Shown: positions 1 to 10,500 of the stretch, in pieces
Layout of the letters: the number at the start of each line of letters is the position of its first letter
How positions within the stretch are numbered: position 1 is the stretch's first letter
DNA from: Oxalobacteraceae bacterium
GTDB taxonomy: Bacteria > Pseudomonadota > Gammaproteobacteria > Burkholderiales > Burkholderiaceae_D
Assembly: GCA_027484285.1 (NCBI GenBank)
Contig: JAIXTG010000249.1
Span: 1 to 38,498 of the forward strand
DNA length: 38,498 nt
Direction of reading: 5' to 3'
Notes under the pieces: model-generated
Told to the model about the DNA's origin: nothing
What the model saw: only the letters and a program-made list of their open reading frames with translations
Databases searched by the model: none
Translations under genes and position numbers: made by a program

Positions 1-18
1 GCCATTGAAATCAGGAAA

Positions 19-990
19 TTGTCTGTACACACAGAACTATGTTCGGCAATTTGGAACCCAGATTCGTCGGTGAGCGAACACGCTCAATTTTTTGATGAAT
101 CCATGAGGATGATTGCGATGATGAATAGCACCCAGCGAAGCCCCCTGCGTCGATCAATTAGCCAGCCGGCTCCGGCAAGCAAAAAGATTTTGGCTGAATC
201 CGATATACAAAACCGGATTGCAGCTCTCAAAACGAGGGAGCGGAAGCAGGCGGTCGCCGCCTTCAGGCAATCACCCGAACTGCAGGGCTTGAAGGCAGCA
301 ATCATTGATCAGTGGGTCCGCGATGCCAGCGCCGGCGTGGCTACCGGCGGGTTGACTTCCCGTTTTGCCGACTGCCAGCTGTCGAGTGAACAGAAGTCGA
401 GGGTCGTGAGCTTTGCGCTGCAGCACCTCGCGCCCTCCCCCACCGATGACGAGACAACCGGCATCGTGAAGCAGTACGTAATAGCCAACAGACTGATCGA
501 GCAGTGCCTCGGTCTGAAGCAGCTGACGATGCGCGCGCAGGGGCAAGGTATGCTGGAGCTGGCATTTACCAGCATCATTGCCGAAGTACCCTTCATCCAG
601 GACGCCCCGGAATTCGGATGGCTGAAGGCTGCCGTCGATAACGGTGCGCCCAACATAGCTCGGGTCGAACGAACCGAGAAAGCCGGAATGAGACTGGGGA
701 TCGCTCGGGCAATGCAGACTTTGCTGGGCGCCCAGCCGCATCGGATCGCAGCACGGGACCCGATTCGCGGGAAGGAACCCCCCAGCTTTTATCTGGGCGA
801 GGACGAAGTTCAGCGCTTTATCGCCGGCGTCGACCGACTGATCGCCGGGCAAGACATCGAAGAAATCGAACTCGACATGGTCGAGCGATTCACTCCGCGC
901 CTGCAGCGCCATATGCCAGAGACCATGCAGGCCGAGTTCGCGGATTTCGTGGATCTGCTGAATCTTCGCAAGGAGCAGGAGCGGGGCTGA
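19..990 (+). CDS. hypothetical host protein left of the prophage (start uncertain)
   Basis: 323-aa ORF ending in TGA followed by an intrinsic terminator at 1013-1038; no family recognised. Confidence 0.6.
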   Translation: MSVHTELCSAIWNPDSSVSEHAQFFDESMRMIAMMNSTQRSPLRRSISQPAPASKKILAESDIQNRIAALKTRERKQAVAAFRQSPELQGLKAAIIDQWVRDASAGVATGGLTSRFADCQLSSEQKSRVVSFALQHLAPSPTDDETTGIVKQYVIANRLIEQCLGLKQLTMRAQGQGMLELAFTSIIAEVPFIQDAPEFGWLKAAVDNGAPNIARVERTEKAGMRLGIARAMQTLLGAQPHRIAARDPIRGKEPPSFYLGEDEVQRFIAGVDRLIAGQDIEEIELDMVERFTPRLQRHMPETMQAEFADFVDLLNLRKEQERG

Positions 991-1012
991 AGAGCGTTCA
1001 CCTCTTCGAAGG

Positions 1013-1038
1013 GGGCGGGTGTCATCCTGCCCTTTTTT
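1013..1038 (+). terminator. intrinsic terminator of the 19-990 gene
   Basis: gggcggg-tgtcat-cctgccc stem (one G-U pair) followed by tttttt. Confidence 0.75.
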
Positions 1039-1264
1039 CATGCAGGCGCTCGCCCCGCTGCCATCACCGCCAAGTGGACGAAGGCTTTCGCTACAATGCG
1101 AGGCTCAGTCCTCAGCCACGCATCACATGAAACTCGCCACCTGCGAGTTTCATTCACGTCCCAGCCTGCTCCACCACATACCCTAACCCATTGATTCCAA
1201 AGGTATCTGCTTGCCTTACCGTTCCCGCGTGTGCCATGCTATTTCGGCCTAGCTACCCAGTTTT

Positions 1265-1284
1265 GGGTAGCTAGCTGGGTAGCT
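1265..1284 (+). repeat. attL core, left copy of 20-bp perfect direct repeat
   Basis: gggtagctagctgggtagct, identical to 35466-35485; adjacent to integrase. Confidence 0.85.
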
Positions 1285-1347
1285 AGAAAACGGTGGAATT
1301 GACGTTCCACCTGTTACGACAAAACACGAAATAACGGGACGGAAACC

Positions 1348-2622
1348 ATGGCCAAACCGCTGCACCAGCTCGACGACATTCAACTGCGCCGCTGGGTCGT
1401 CGCCGGCACACCGGTGGCCAAATCCGATGGCGGCGGCTTGACCTTCACGCTATCAGCCGCAGGCGCGGCCAGCTGGGTCTTGCGCTATCGCGTGGCCGGC
1501 ACGATTCGGCGAGAAATGACCATCGGTAGCTACCCGGACCTGACGCTGGCCGAAGCGCGCAAGAAGGCGCAAAAGCTGCGCGTGTTGATCAGCGATGGCA
1601 AAGACCCAGCGCTCGAAAAGCAGAAAGACAAGACGCGCCAGCAGGCTGACTGGACGATGCGCGATCTGGTGGCCGACTACCGTGCTCACGTACTGAAGCT
1701 GCCGACCTACGCTGCCGATACCATCAAGTATCGCAACTATGACATTGACCAAGTGGTACTGCCCAAACTGGGACACCGGCGCGTGGCAGATATCTCGACC
1801 GTCGACCTCGTCTTTTTACTGAAGCAACTCAAACGCTCATGGCTGATCTGCAAGCGCATCCGAACGGGTCTGGGCCAATTGATGGACCATGCGATCGCGC
1901 ACGGGCTAATCGTCACCAACCCGGTCACCGGCATCAAACTGAAGGCCTTGAAAGGCGAACGGCCGCCGGTCAAAAAGCGCGTGATGCTTTCGACCGCTGA
2001 ACTGTCGACTCTGCTGCGCTCGACGGGCGAGATCGGCGTAGCCAATGCACTGGCGCTGCGTATTTTGCTGGCCACCTGCGTGCGCGGCATCGAGCTCGTG
2101 CGCGCCGAATGGACGCACATCGATTGGCAGCGCGCGACCTGGTGGATACCGGATGAGTCGGTCAAGACGCGCACCGGCTTTTTGGTGCCGTTGACGCCAA
2201 CCGTGCTCGACTGGTTCCAGCAACTGAAAGCGCTGGCGGACGAATCGAAGTACGTGCTGCCGGCGCGCAGTACTCGTCGAACAAAACACGGTGACAACCA
2301 TGTCGGTCGCACGACCTTGTGGGCGGCTATCACCCGGGCGTTCGAGCGCGGCCAGCTTGATATCACGCGCTTTACCCCACACGACACGCGCTCGACCGCC
2401 AAGGGCCATTTGCGCAACCTGGGCGTATCAAAGGAAATATCCGAAATTGCGTTGAATCACAAGCTCGAGGGGATGGAAGCCGTCTATGACGTGCGCGAGG
2501 AAATACCGGAGCGGCGCATTGCTCTCGAGCGCTGGGCCACGTTCTTGGTCGAATGCGAGAACAGTGGGCCGCCGACGCCGCGAGGCAACGTCATTGCGCT
2601 GCCCGGGCGGCACGCTGCATAA
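1348..2622 (+). CDS. int: tyrosine integrase, P4-type (DUF4102/Arm-DNA-binding N-terminus)
   Basis: N-terminal DGGGLTFTLSAAGAASWVLRYRVAG...TIGSYPDLTLAEARKKA; C-terminal HDTRSTAKGHLRNLGV...LNHKLEGMEAVYD. Confidence 0.93.
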   Translation: MAKPLHQLDDIQLRRWVVAGTPVAKSDGGGLTFTLSAAGAASWVLRYRVAGTIRREMTIGSYPDLTLAEARKKAQKLRVLISDGKDPALEKQKDKTRQQADWTMRDLVADYRAHVLKLPTYAADTIKYRNYDIDQVVLPKLGHRRVADISTVDLVFLLKQLKRSWLICKRIRTGLGQLMDHAIAHGLIVTNPVTGIKLKALKGERPPVKKRVMLSTAELSTLLRSTGEIGVANALALRILLATCVRGIELVRAEWTHIDWQRATWWIPDESVKTRTGFLVPLTPTVLDWFQQLKALADESKYVLPARSTRRTKHGDNHVGRTTLWAAITRAFERGQLDITRFTPHDTRSTAKGHLRNLGVSKEISEIALNHKLEGMEAVYDVREEIPERRIALERWATFLVECENSGPPTPRGNVIALPGRHAA

Positions 2623-2646
2623 AAAAGGCCCCGCAATCGCGGGGCC
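2621..2646 (-). terminator. leftward intrinsic terminator of the late/lysis operon
   Basis: minus strand ggccccgcgattgcggggcctttttt. Confidence 0.85.
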
Positions 2647-2681
2647 AAGTCGGGCACGGCTGAGACTGCAGCGAGAGGAGA

Positions 2682-3191
2682 TCACCGCACCGTGCCCGGG
2701 AGCACTTCACCAAAGTTCGGTGACAGGTAAAGGAGCCGCTCGTCGTGGCGCCGTTTGACCAGTCCGGGCAGGACCTTGCCGGCCGCTTTGGTCCATGCCA
2801 GGAACCCGTCGGCGGCGCCATCAAAGTCGCCGCGGTTATGCCGCATGCGGATCTGACTGCGCTGTAGGTTGCCTAGCCCCACATTGAATGCAAACGATGC
2901 CAGTGCATCCAGACGAGGCTGAGACAGGCCCCCGGGACAAAGACGGCGTACGCCCATCTCAAAGCGGCGCAGATCAGCCTTGAGAATTGCATCGACCTCC
3001 TCGTGCGAAAACGTTCGGTTATCTGCCAGGCTCAGCGGATAGCGCCGCCGCTCGTCCACCGGCAGCTTTGCCTGCTCCGGATACAGCACGTGCCCGACGC
3101 CCACAGTCCACAGCTGCGCGGGACAACGGTAGGGGCGTAGCCGCACGCCTTCGTGGTGCTTGATCTGGACAATGGCGCGGTCCGAGATCAT
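2682..3191 (-). CDS. endolysin, GH24 T4-type lysozyme
   Basis: HHEGVRLRPYRCPAQLWTVGVGHV motif; start MISDRAIV overlaps the upstream ORF by 4 bp. Confidence 0.85.
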   Translation of the reverse strand: MISDRAIVQIKHHEGVRLRPYRCPAQLWTVGVGHVLYPEQAKLPVDERRRYPLSLADNRTFSHEEVDAILKADLRRFEMGVRRLCPGGLSQPRLDALASFAFNVGLGNLQRSQIRMRHNRGDFDGAADGFLAWTKAAGKVLPGLVKRRHDERLLYLSPNFGEVLPGTVR

Positions 3192-3670
3192 TTCTTGAAT
3201 GCTTGGGTGCCGAACCAGAAGGCGATGACGGCCGCCCATATTTGCTGCGTGTCGTCGTCCCACACCAGGTTCATCATTTGCTCAAACGGCACCCCGGTGG
3301 TCCACGCATACCAGACGCCAGCAACGTCGATCGCCACCAGCAGGAAGAACAGCCCGTAGGTGACGGTGGGGCGCACCATCGCGCGCGCATTGATCACCCA
3401 GCGCGAAGCGCCCTTGCCGATCTCGATGTCATGCTGGTACAACGCGATCCGCTCCTGCGCGGCTGTCTCGATCTGCAGCTGCTCGGTATGGATTTCCTCG
3501 ACCTTCTGCTGCGCAAGGAACCCCTCCTTGGCCATCTGCAGCTCGCGTTCGGCCTGCATGCGCGCCAGTTCGAGTTCATGGCGCTTGTCCTGCCGGTCCT
3601 GGAAAAAATTCAGCAGGCTGGGCAAGCCGCCGGACAGGAACGATAGAAACGTGCTGATCAACGTAAGCAT
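3188..3670 (-). CDS. putative holin (3-TM, gene-transfer-agent holin-like)
   Basis: Amphipathic N-terminus, charged coiled middle, two C-terminal hydrophobic segments; directly upstream of endolysin. Confidence 0.55.
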   Translation of the reverse strand: MLTLISTFLSFLSGGLPSLLNFFQDRQDKRHELELARMQAERELQMAKEGFLAQQKVEEIHTEQLQIETAAQERIALYQHDIEIGKGASRWVINARAMVRPTVTYGLFFLLVAIDVAGVWYAWTTGVPFEQMMNLVWDDDTQQIWAAVIAFWFGTQAFKK

Positions 3671-4257
3671 CAGTGACCTCCAACCTTAAACATCCAGACG
3701 ACCGCGGCGATAATCGCTGCCGACACCGCACAGCCGAGAACGATCGCAAACGCGTTTTCCATCATTTGCCATTGCTGCTGCTTTTTGCGCCGTACCGCCA
3801 TTTCTGCCGCGCGTACTTTCAGGCGCGCTTCCATCGCTGTCTGTCGGCGGTCCTCGCGCAGCTTTTCCAGACGGGCCATGTATTCGTTGAACAGGCCCGG
3901 TTCCTGGAACTGGTAGGTAAACGTCTCGCGCAACTCCGTGTAGAAGTTTTTCAGCTGGCGCTCGGCGACCATCGCGTTGATCACCAGCTCATGATCGGAC
4001 TTCACCGGCTGCCCTTCGACCGCTGCAGGCGGGTTGACCTGCATTTCCCTGGCAGTGGCAACCCCCTCCTCAATTTTGGAAGCCGCGGCAAAGAACTTGC
4101 CGAGTGCGCCGACGGACTCCACCACATCCGATCCGGCTTGCGCGCATTCACGGATTTCATCAACCGCTTCCCTGGCCATTTCGAGCGCGCCCTTCACGCC
4201 AGATATGACTGCCTTTGCGGTTGCGATGCCTGCCGTGAGGGTGACCGGATCGAGCAT
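3670..4257 (-). CDS. phage protein with C-terminal TM segment
   Basis: ORF in operon; AFAIVLGCAVSAAIIAAVVWMF. Confidence 0.6.
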   Translation of the reverse strand: MLDPVTLTAGIATAKAVISGVKGALEMAREAVDEIRECAQAGSDVVESVGALGKFFAAASKIEEGVATAREMQVNPPAAVEGQPVKSDHELVINAMVAERQLKNFYTELRETFTYQFQEPGLFNEYMARLEKLREDRRQTAMEARLKVRAAEMAVRRKKQQQWQMMENAFAIVLGCAVSAAIIAAVVWMFKVGGH

Positions 4258-4259
4258 GG

Positions 4260-4550
4260 TCAGGCCAGATGAAGCTGCTGTTTCAGTGCGATGATCTCCA
4301 AGTGCAGCGCCGCATTTCTGGCCTCACATTCAGCATTGGCTGCCTCAACCTTTTCTAGCCGCTCCGAAAGCCGCGCCACCTCTTCACGCAGTGTCTGGAT
4401 GACCTGCGCCATCGCGCCATCGGTCAGGTCGGCTTTGGTATCTTCGCGACGGTCAGCCTTGAGCAGCCGGAAAACGCCATACGCTCCAGCAGCAACTGCT
4501 GCTATGCCTGCTCCTAGTCTTGTGAACAAATCGCTGCCAAGATCATTCAT
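4260..4550 (-). CDS. small membrane-anchored coiled-coil protein (possible lysis accessory)
   Basis: N-terminal TM then ETKADL...LREEVARLSERLEKVEAANAECEARNAALHLEI. Confidence 0.55.
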   Translation of the reverse strand: MNDLGSDLFTRLGAGIAAVAAGAYGVFRLLKADRREDTKADLTDGAMAQVIQTLREEVARLSERLEKVEAANAECEARNAALHLEIIALKQQLHLA

Positions 4551-4559
4551 CGCTGCACC

Positions 4560-4913
4560 TTATACAGACGGTGCTGCAGGCCAGACAACATCCATTGGAA
4601 AACCATCCTGTTGCGGCACATCCAGTAGCGATTTCCGGTAGGCGCGCCAAGCGTTTTTTTGCTCGTCAGTTATCAATTCCCAACGCACTGGGTTCAATGT
4701 ATCGACGGTATCACGCAACAGTTGGTCTCGCTGCTGCCGCGCCACTTTGGCAAGCAAGTCTAGGTCGATTTCAGGCTTAACAAATACCCCGTTTTCGTAA
4801 CGGTCTCCGATAGTTCCACCCTTCTCTCCGTCTACGAGATTTGGCATGAAATCCAGCGATTCGACCTCAATAGTGTTGACGACAAAGCCGTTTTCAATAA
4901 CGTGCGCTTTCAT
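4560..4913 (-). CDS. putative tail fibre assembly protein
   Basis: ELITDEQKNAWRAYRKSLLDVPQQDGFPMDVVWPAAP; directly downstream of the fibre gene. Confidence 0.7.
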   Translation of the reverse strand: MKAHVIENGFVVNTIEVESLDFMPNLVDGEKGGTIGDRYENGVFVKPEIDLDLLAKVARQQRDQLLRDTVDTLNPVRWELITDEQKNAWRAYRKSLLDVPQQDGFPMDVVWPAAPSV

Positions 4914-6652
4914 TAGATGACTCCCCAGATGCGAAGCTCGCCTCTAGCACCACTTCCACCAGCTGTTCCGGTTCTAGTGGCCCCGCCACCCCCACCAGGA
5001 GCACTTCCGTTTACACCGCTAATCGTGCTTCTTGCACTACCACCGGCACCGCCATAAAGTGAAGTTCCTGCGTTATCTACATCATTCGTAGATGGTGCAC
5101 CAGCACCCCCTGCGCCGCTGTATACGCAACTTCCTGAAGCAGTCTGCCCCCCACCACCGCCACTCCCCCCTCCATAAACACCCCCAGGATTTTGAAGGGA
5201 AGAGCCGCTGTTAAATCCAGCTCCACCAAAAAAGCCCAACTGAGTCAAATTGCTGACTGAGCTAGTCAAGAATACTGGTGCGCCACCTTGAATAAAGCCC
5301 GACCCACCTGAAGTGCCCGGGTTACCTGCACCAAAAATCCCACCGCCAGAGCCGCCTTTTGCATCAACGGAACTGCTACCGTATCCACCACCGCCACCAA
5401 AAGCCGAGATAATGCTGAAAGCACTGTTACCACCTGTAGATGCTGCCAAGTCAGAAACTGTTGCGCCTGCACCACCAGCGCCGATTGTTACTATTTCGTT
5501 AGAGTTAACTACTGAACTCGGGAGTTCAAATGGATGGCAAGCACCACCACCGCCTCCACCAGAAAGCAAAGATGAATTTCCAGATTTCCCACCACCCCCT
5601 CCAGCGCCCCATAACAATCCTGCAAATGTTGCGTAACCTGGAGGTTTGATAAATGTTCCACTTTCAGTAAAGGTTCGATAAAACGAATTAAGAACAATTG
5701 AGCGCAGTGCTGATCCATCGCACTGAATCAGTCGCACTTCACCTGGATACATTACAAAGCTAGTTAGGCCATCGATTGTTTCGCTGCCGTTCGGATCGAG
5801 CGTAATGTCGCCGGTTCCAGCATTTTGGAGATAGCAATACCAACCGTTGCCAAGCGACGAGCAAGCGTTAAATGTCTGCGTAAAAGTACCGCTAGTAATT
5901 GCGATCAGGTTGCCTTTGTTTCCGTTTGCAAGTGTTGTGTTGCTAGTACGGGCAACTCGAACAACGTCAGAGCCGGCCGGTAAAGTGGTCCATGTTGGGA
6001 CTGAGCCTGATCCTGCGGATGTCAGCACTTGTCCAACCGCGCCAGTAGTGCCGCCCAAGCTGATACGTGGATCAGTTAGCGTCTTGTTCGTCAGCGTCTG
6101 CTCGCCAGTCGTAGTGACATTGCCCGTACCGGGAAACATCTGACCCGCAGCGAAGGTAATCGCACCGGTCATCGTCCCGCCAGCCAGCGGCAGCAAACCA
6201 TCCGGTGACACATACGCCGCCACCCATGCCGAGCCCGTGTAGACCTTCATCACGCCGCTGATCGTGTTGAAGTACAGGCTGCCGGCCGCCAACGGATTGC
6301 CGTCGTTGTCTACCGTCGGGTCGGCCGTTTTTGCACCCAGATAGCGGTCATCAAAGCTGTCAAATGCGGCCAACGTGGCATCACGTGCCGACTCTGCCGC
6401 CGTCTTTGCGCTAGCCGCTGCCGTAGCACTTGTCGACGCTTCTGACGCTTTCGTGGTCGCGATCGCCGCGCTGGCTGATGCTTCTGCCGCCTTCGCAGTG
6501 GCTATCGCTGCATCCGCATCGACGGCTGCCTCGGTGGCATTGGTCTCGGTGACAAAGGTGCCCAGGGCCGCCACCCAGGCGAAGGCCTTGGAATTAAATT
6601 GCGCCGTGGTGTCGGTCGGCTGCGGCGGGCTGGGTAAGGGAGTAATAGCCAT
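4913..6652 (-). CDS. tail fibre / receptor-binding protein with glycine-rich C-terminus
   Basis: Ala-rich N-terminal stalk and ~230-aa poly-Gly-rich C-terminal domain. Confidence 0.8.
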   Translation of the reverse strand: MAITPLPSPPQPTDTTAQFNSKAFAWVAALGTFVTETNATEAAVDADAAIATAKAAEASASAAIATTKASEASTSATAAASAKTAAESARDATLAAFDSFDDRYLGAKTADPTVDNDGNPLAAGSLYFNTISGVMKVYTGSAWVAAYVSPDGLLPLAGGTMTGAITFAAGQMFPGTGNVTTTGEQTLTNKTLTDPRISLGGTTGAVGQVLTSAGSGSVPTWTTLPAGSDVVRVARTSNTTLANGNKGNLIAITSGTFTQTFNACSSLGNGWYCYLQNAGTGDITLDPNGSETIDGLTSFVMYPGEVRLIQCDGSALRSIVLNSFYRTFTESGTFIKPPGYATFAGLLWGAGGGGGKSGNSSLLSGGGGGGACHPFELPSSVVNSNEIVTIGAGGAGATVSDLAASTGGNSAFSIISAFGGGGGYGSSSVDAKGGSGGGIFGAGNPGTSGGSGFIQGGAPVFLTSSVSNLTQLGFFGGAGFNSGSSLQNPGGVYGGGSGGGGGQTASGSCVYSGAGGAGAPSTNDVDNAGTSLYGGAGGSARSTISGVNGSAPGGGGGATRTGTAGGSGARGELRIWGVI

Positions 6653-7578
6653 CAGGTAAGTCCTTCAATTTCAAGCTCGCACTCGGAATGCTGCGGGTAC
6701 GAAATCAGCACATCAAAATTTTTGTAAAAGCCGAACAGCGTGGTGCTTTCGTAGTCGGTCGATCCAACCCACAGGCACGGCACCGCACGCACCTCGACAA
6801 GGAAGTTTTGCAGCGCGTCGGTTTCGCCTTTCTCGACCAGCATCGAGAAATTGGCGCGCTTGGCAAACGCGCGCACCAGCAGCTCGGTGTCGCCAAATTC
6901 GTTGGTCTGCTTGACCGAGTAATCCTGAATGCCGACGCGGGCCCCGTAGGACACCCCCAGGCCAAAATTCTTTTGCTGGCCAAACATGATCACGCCAACG
7001 GCCAAGCTGCTATTGCCAGACAGCTGCACCAGCAAATCGGCGTTCGGGTAGGCCGGCACATCGGTAGCGACATACTGCGTCGGCGTGACCTTCTGGCCAA
7101 AAAACCATGACCACCAGTTCGCCTGCCTCGGCAGCGCCGTAAAGTCGATCGTGCGGCTGTAGACAACGCCGTAGACCGGATCGGTCAGCTTCAGCAGGAG
7201 CGACGTGGCGTTCGCCACGTTGAGCACCGCGACGCTCGAGATGGCCGCGCCGGGGCGGATCGTGTAGCTGATCTTTGGCGTGGCACCGCCGGCGGTGACG
7301 GTCTGCGTGCTGTTGGAGTAATCGAACGCCTTCCAGCGATTGGTGGGGCTGACCTCGATCCACCAGGTCGGATTGGCGGTCGGGTCTTTGCCCAAGTTCG
7401 ATGCCTGCAGTGATTCGTAGACGGCGTGCGTGCTGGTGAGAATCACGCGCGCTCCCAGCGCATAGGTCGTGCCTGCCGACCATGCCGCATAGTCGTTTTC
7501 AGGGATATCGGTCGAAATCAGCATTGCGTCGGTCAACTGCACCGGCTGCGTGATCGACAGGGCCAGTTCGCTGCTCAT
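6652..7578 (-). CDS. tail tip-associated protein with CBM5/12-like motif
   Basis: [44 protein letters not shown]; between tape measure and fibre. Confidence 0.6.
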   Translation of the reverse strand: MSSELALSITQPVQLTDAMLISTDIPENDYAAWSAGTTYALGARVILTSTHAVYESLQASNLGKDPTANPTWWIEVSPTNRWKAFDYSNSTQTVTAGGATPKISYTIRPGAAISSVAVLNVANATSLLLKLTDPVYGVVYSRTIDFTALPRQANWWSWFFGQKVTPTQYVATDVPAYPNADLLVQLSGNSSLAVGVIMFGQQKNFGLGVSYGARVGIQDYSVKQTNEFGDTELLVRAFAKRANFSMLVEKGETDALQNFLVEVRAVPCLWVGSTDYESTTLFGFYKNFDVLISYPQHSECELEIEGLT

Positions 7579-10500
7579 GCTGCCACGTTCCTTGTCTCGG
7601 GAATGCCGTCACCGTCCCACTGCTCAAGCAGCTTCGTCATCCGGTTCTGCAGGCCGACCAGCGCTCGCGACTGTGCTCGGTTCTCTTCTCGCAGTTGCCG
7701 GATTTCGTCGGCCACTTCTGCACCGCCCCCCAGCATGGCTGCCGTATTGGCGCTGCTGTAGTAGCGGGCCGGCCCAGTGACTTCCAGCTCGGGACCATTT
7801 TCCCCAACCAGGCGCATGCCGCCGTCGAACAGCCCACCGGCGGCGTATTGCGGCGTTTTCAGCACGCTGCCTGACGAAGACGTGAGGGTCGCACCGAAAT
7901 AGTTGGCAATGTCCTGCGTGGTGCGCAGCGTGCTGCCGGCCTGCCCCCCGTACGCAATGCCCGCTTCCTTGAGCTTGGCAACGGCCTGCACCAGCGTCAT
8001 CGTTTGCGGCGTGGCCTGCGTACTAGCCGACTGCGCGGCCGTCGCCGTTGCCGCCTGGGCGGCGCTTTGTGCCTGGTATGACGCGACCGAGGAATTCAAC
8101 ACGCGGATTTCGCTCGAGACCGTGGCATTCATCAGGTTCACGGCATCGGTCACCGAAAGAATCGGAATAGCCAGACCCCGAATCGATTCAATCTGCTGAC
8201 GCCCCGCTTGCAGTTGCGCGTCGAGCGCGGCGAGCTGGTCTTGTGCCGTTTGTAAAGTCTTTTCCGCCACCGTCAGCTGGTCGCCGGTCAGCCCGCGCAA
8301 ATCGTTCAACTTGCCGGCCAACAGCAGGCGGTCGCGCTCGGCTTCAAATGCGCTGGCATAGCTCCTTGTACCCATGCCGCCGCGCACGGCCGCAATCGCA
8401 TTGGACAATTGCCCGCTTTCCGGCAGATACCCGGTGGCCCGGGCCGCACTGATGGCCTGGTCGATGAACGCCTGCCCTTGGGCGGCCGTCATGCCGCCGA
8501 TCTGCCCGGTCAGCTCATCGATGGCCCCGCTCAACACGTCGAAGATCGACTTCAGGTTGCTGACCGACTCTTGCGCGACTTGTCGCGTGACCTCGATGCT
8601 GGCTTTTTGCGCATCGATGGCCTGCTCCAGCGCGCGCAGCGCATTGTCGGTGGCGGCCTGCGCCGCGTCGATCGCGTCCTGGCGCAGCTGCTCTGCCGAT
8701 TTCGTAATCAACGCAAAGGTCGGCGCCAGCTGCACCAGCGCGGCAAACAGGTTGCGGCCCTTGTCGGTGGTGACATCGAGCGACTCGACCAGCGAACGGT
8801 ACGCGTCGCGCGTGGCCGGCAGCTGCAGCCCCATCGCCGCAAACGTCTGCGTCAGCTGGCGCGTGGCGATCGTGGTGCGCTCAGCCTCGTCATAGAACTC
8901 ACCGTAAAAGCTGTTGATCGCCTTGGTGAAGTTTTCCACGCCGCCGAACGCATCAGCCAGCTGGCTGGCCAGATCGGCACCCGATAGGCTCGCCTGCAGC
9001 AGCGTGTAGCCCAGCGTGTCGAAGGCCTGGTTGACCACGCTGATGGCCGTCGACAGCCGCTTTAATGTGTCGGCCGCAGTCTCCCCGCTTTGCTGGAAGC
9101 CTTTGATGTAGTCACTGATGGCCAGCCCATTGGCGACAAAGCCCTGATTCAGGCGTCCGGCGGCTTTTAATTCGGCGCCGGCGATCTGGCGCAGTGCGAC
9201 GACGGCCAGTTCCTCCGAAATGTCGGCAAAGACTTCCTGCAGCTTGGCCTGCGCCTTTTCCGGGCTCAGGCCCATCAGGTTGACCTTGATCGCCTTCGTG
9301 TAGCCGTCGACCTGGGTGGTCGCATTGCCCAGCGCATTGGCCATCGACTTGACCGCCCCCTGGATCGACAGAAATTGCTTGGCCAGCGCATCCTGCACAA
9401 CCGGGTCCAGCGGCGACGTCGAGGTCTTGTCCGAGCGGAACCAGCCACCTTTTTCAAACTTGTAGTTCGAACCGGCAAAGCCCATGGCGCCGCCGAAGTC
9501 GCCCATGATGCCGGCAGCCACCAGCTTGCGACCGAACGCACGGTTGAAGACCCCGGCCACGACGCCAGCAATCGGCCCGAAGATCGCGCCACCGACGGCA
9601 GTCAGCACATCGACGACCTTGCCGTCTCCAACCTTGTAGCCGCCGGAGATGAACTTCTGGATGCCATAGGCGGCCGCGGCATTGCCCAGCGTACCGGCCG
9701 CTTCGGCGAGAAATTCGGAGTTGCGGTAGATCGCGTTGCCAAATTCGGCAATCGTCGTGTTCGAGGACTGGATGAAGAAGTCGGCGACGTTGCGAATCTG
9801 CTCGCCCAGTGCGCCCGTCATCGATGCAAAGCCGGTTTTCAGCAGGTTGTAGCCGTTGTTCAGCACCGTCATCACGTTGACCGCGCCCACGCTGCTGCCG
9901 GTGGCCGCCGACGCCGTGCCAGCCATTCCCATCGTGCCCGCCATCGTGCCGGTCACGCCACGGATGATCGGGTCTAGCAGCGGGCGAAGTACCAGCGTCC
10001 TGAACAGGTTCTTCAGGTATTCCCATGCCGATTTGCCGCCGTCCATCAGGCTGTTGGCCAGCGCCTGACCGATCTGGTCGGTGATCTTTTCCCACTGCTT
10101 GGCGTATTCCTGCTGCTGCTTGATCGACGCCTCGGTCGCTTCCCTGGCTTCGACTGCCTGGCGGATCTGCTCGGCATACTGCTCGTATTCTTTTGTGCCC
10201 TGCGCGATACCCTTGTTCTCGAGTTCGCGCAGCTTGATGGCCGTCTCGCGCTCGACATTCGTCATCTTCAGCGCATCGGCTTCAAACCGGATCTGATCGA
10301 TCATTTCCTCGACCGACTTGAGCTGCTTGGCGCGGTCTTCGATCTCCTTCTCGCGCTGCTTGGCGCGCTCGACCCCGTCGCGCTCGAATTCCTTGAGCAG
10401 ATCCGCTTCGGCTTTGAGCTGGTCCTGGTAGAACTTCTGCTGCTTGATGTAGGTTTCGACCAGCTGCACGTACTGCTCGAGGCTCACGTATGCCTTGTCC

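Noticed and set aside
271-1041. 256-aa minus-strand ORF opposite the first host gene
   Set aside because: Runs through the terminator at 1013-1038 and has a low-complexity composition; plus strand is the better coding candidate.
1127-1153. ATGAAACTCGC-cacct-GCGAGTTTCAT 11-bp hairpin between the first gene and attL
   Set aside because: Clear dyad but no U-run and no gene context to assign a function; left as an unexplained host element.
4920-5640. Short repeated C/A-rich units resembling a repeat array
   Set aside because: They are glycine codon runs of the fibre gene, not CRISPR repeats; spacing and sequence irregular.
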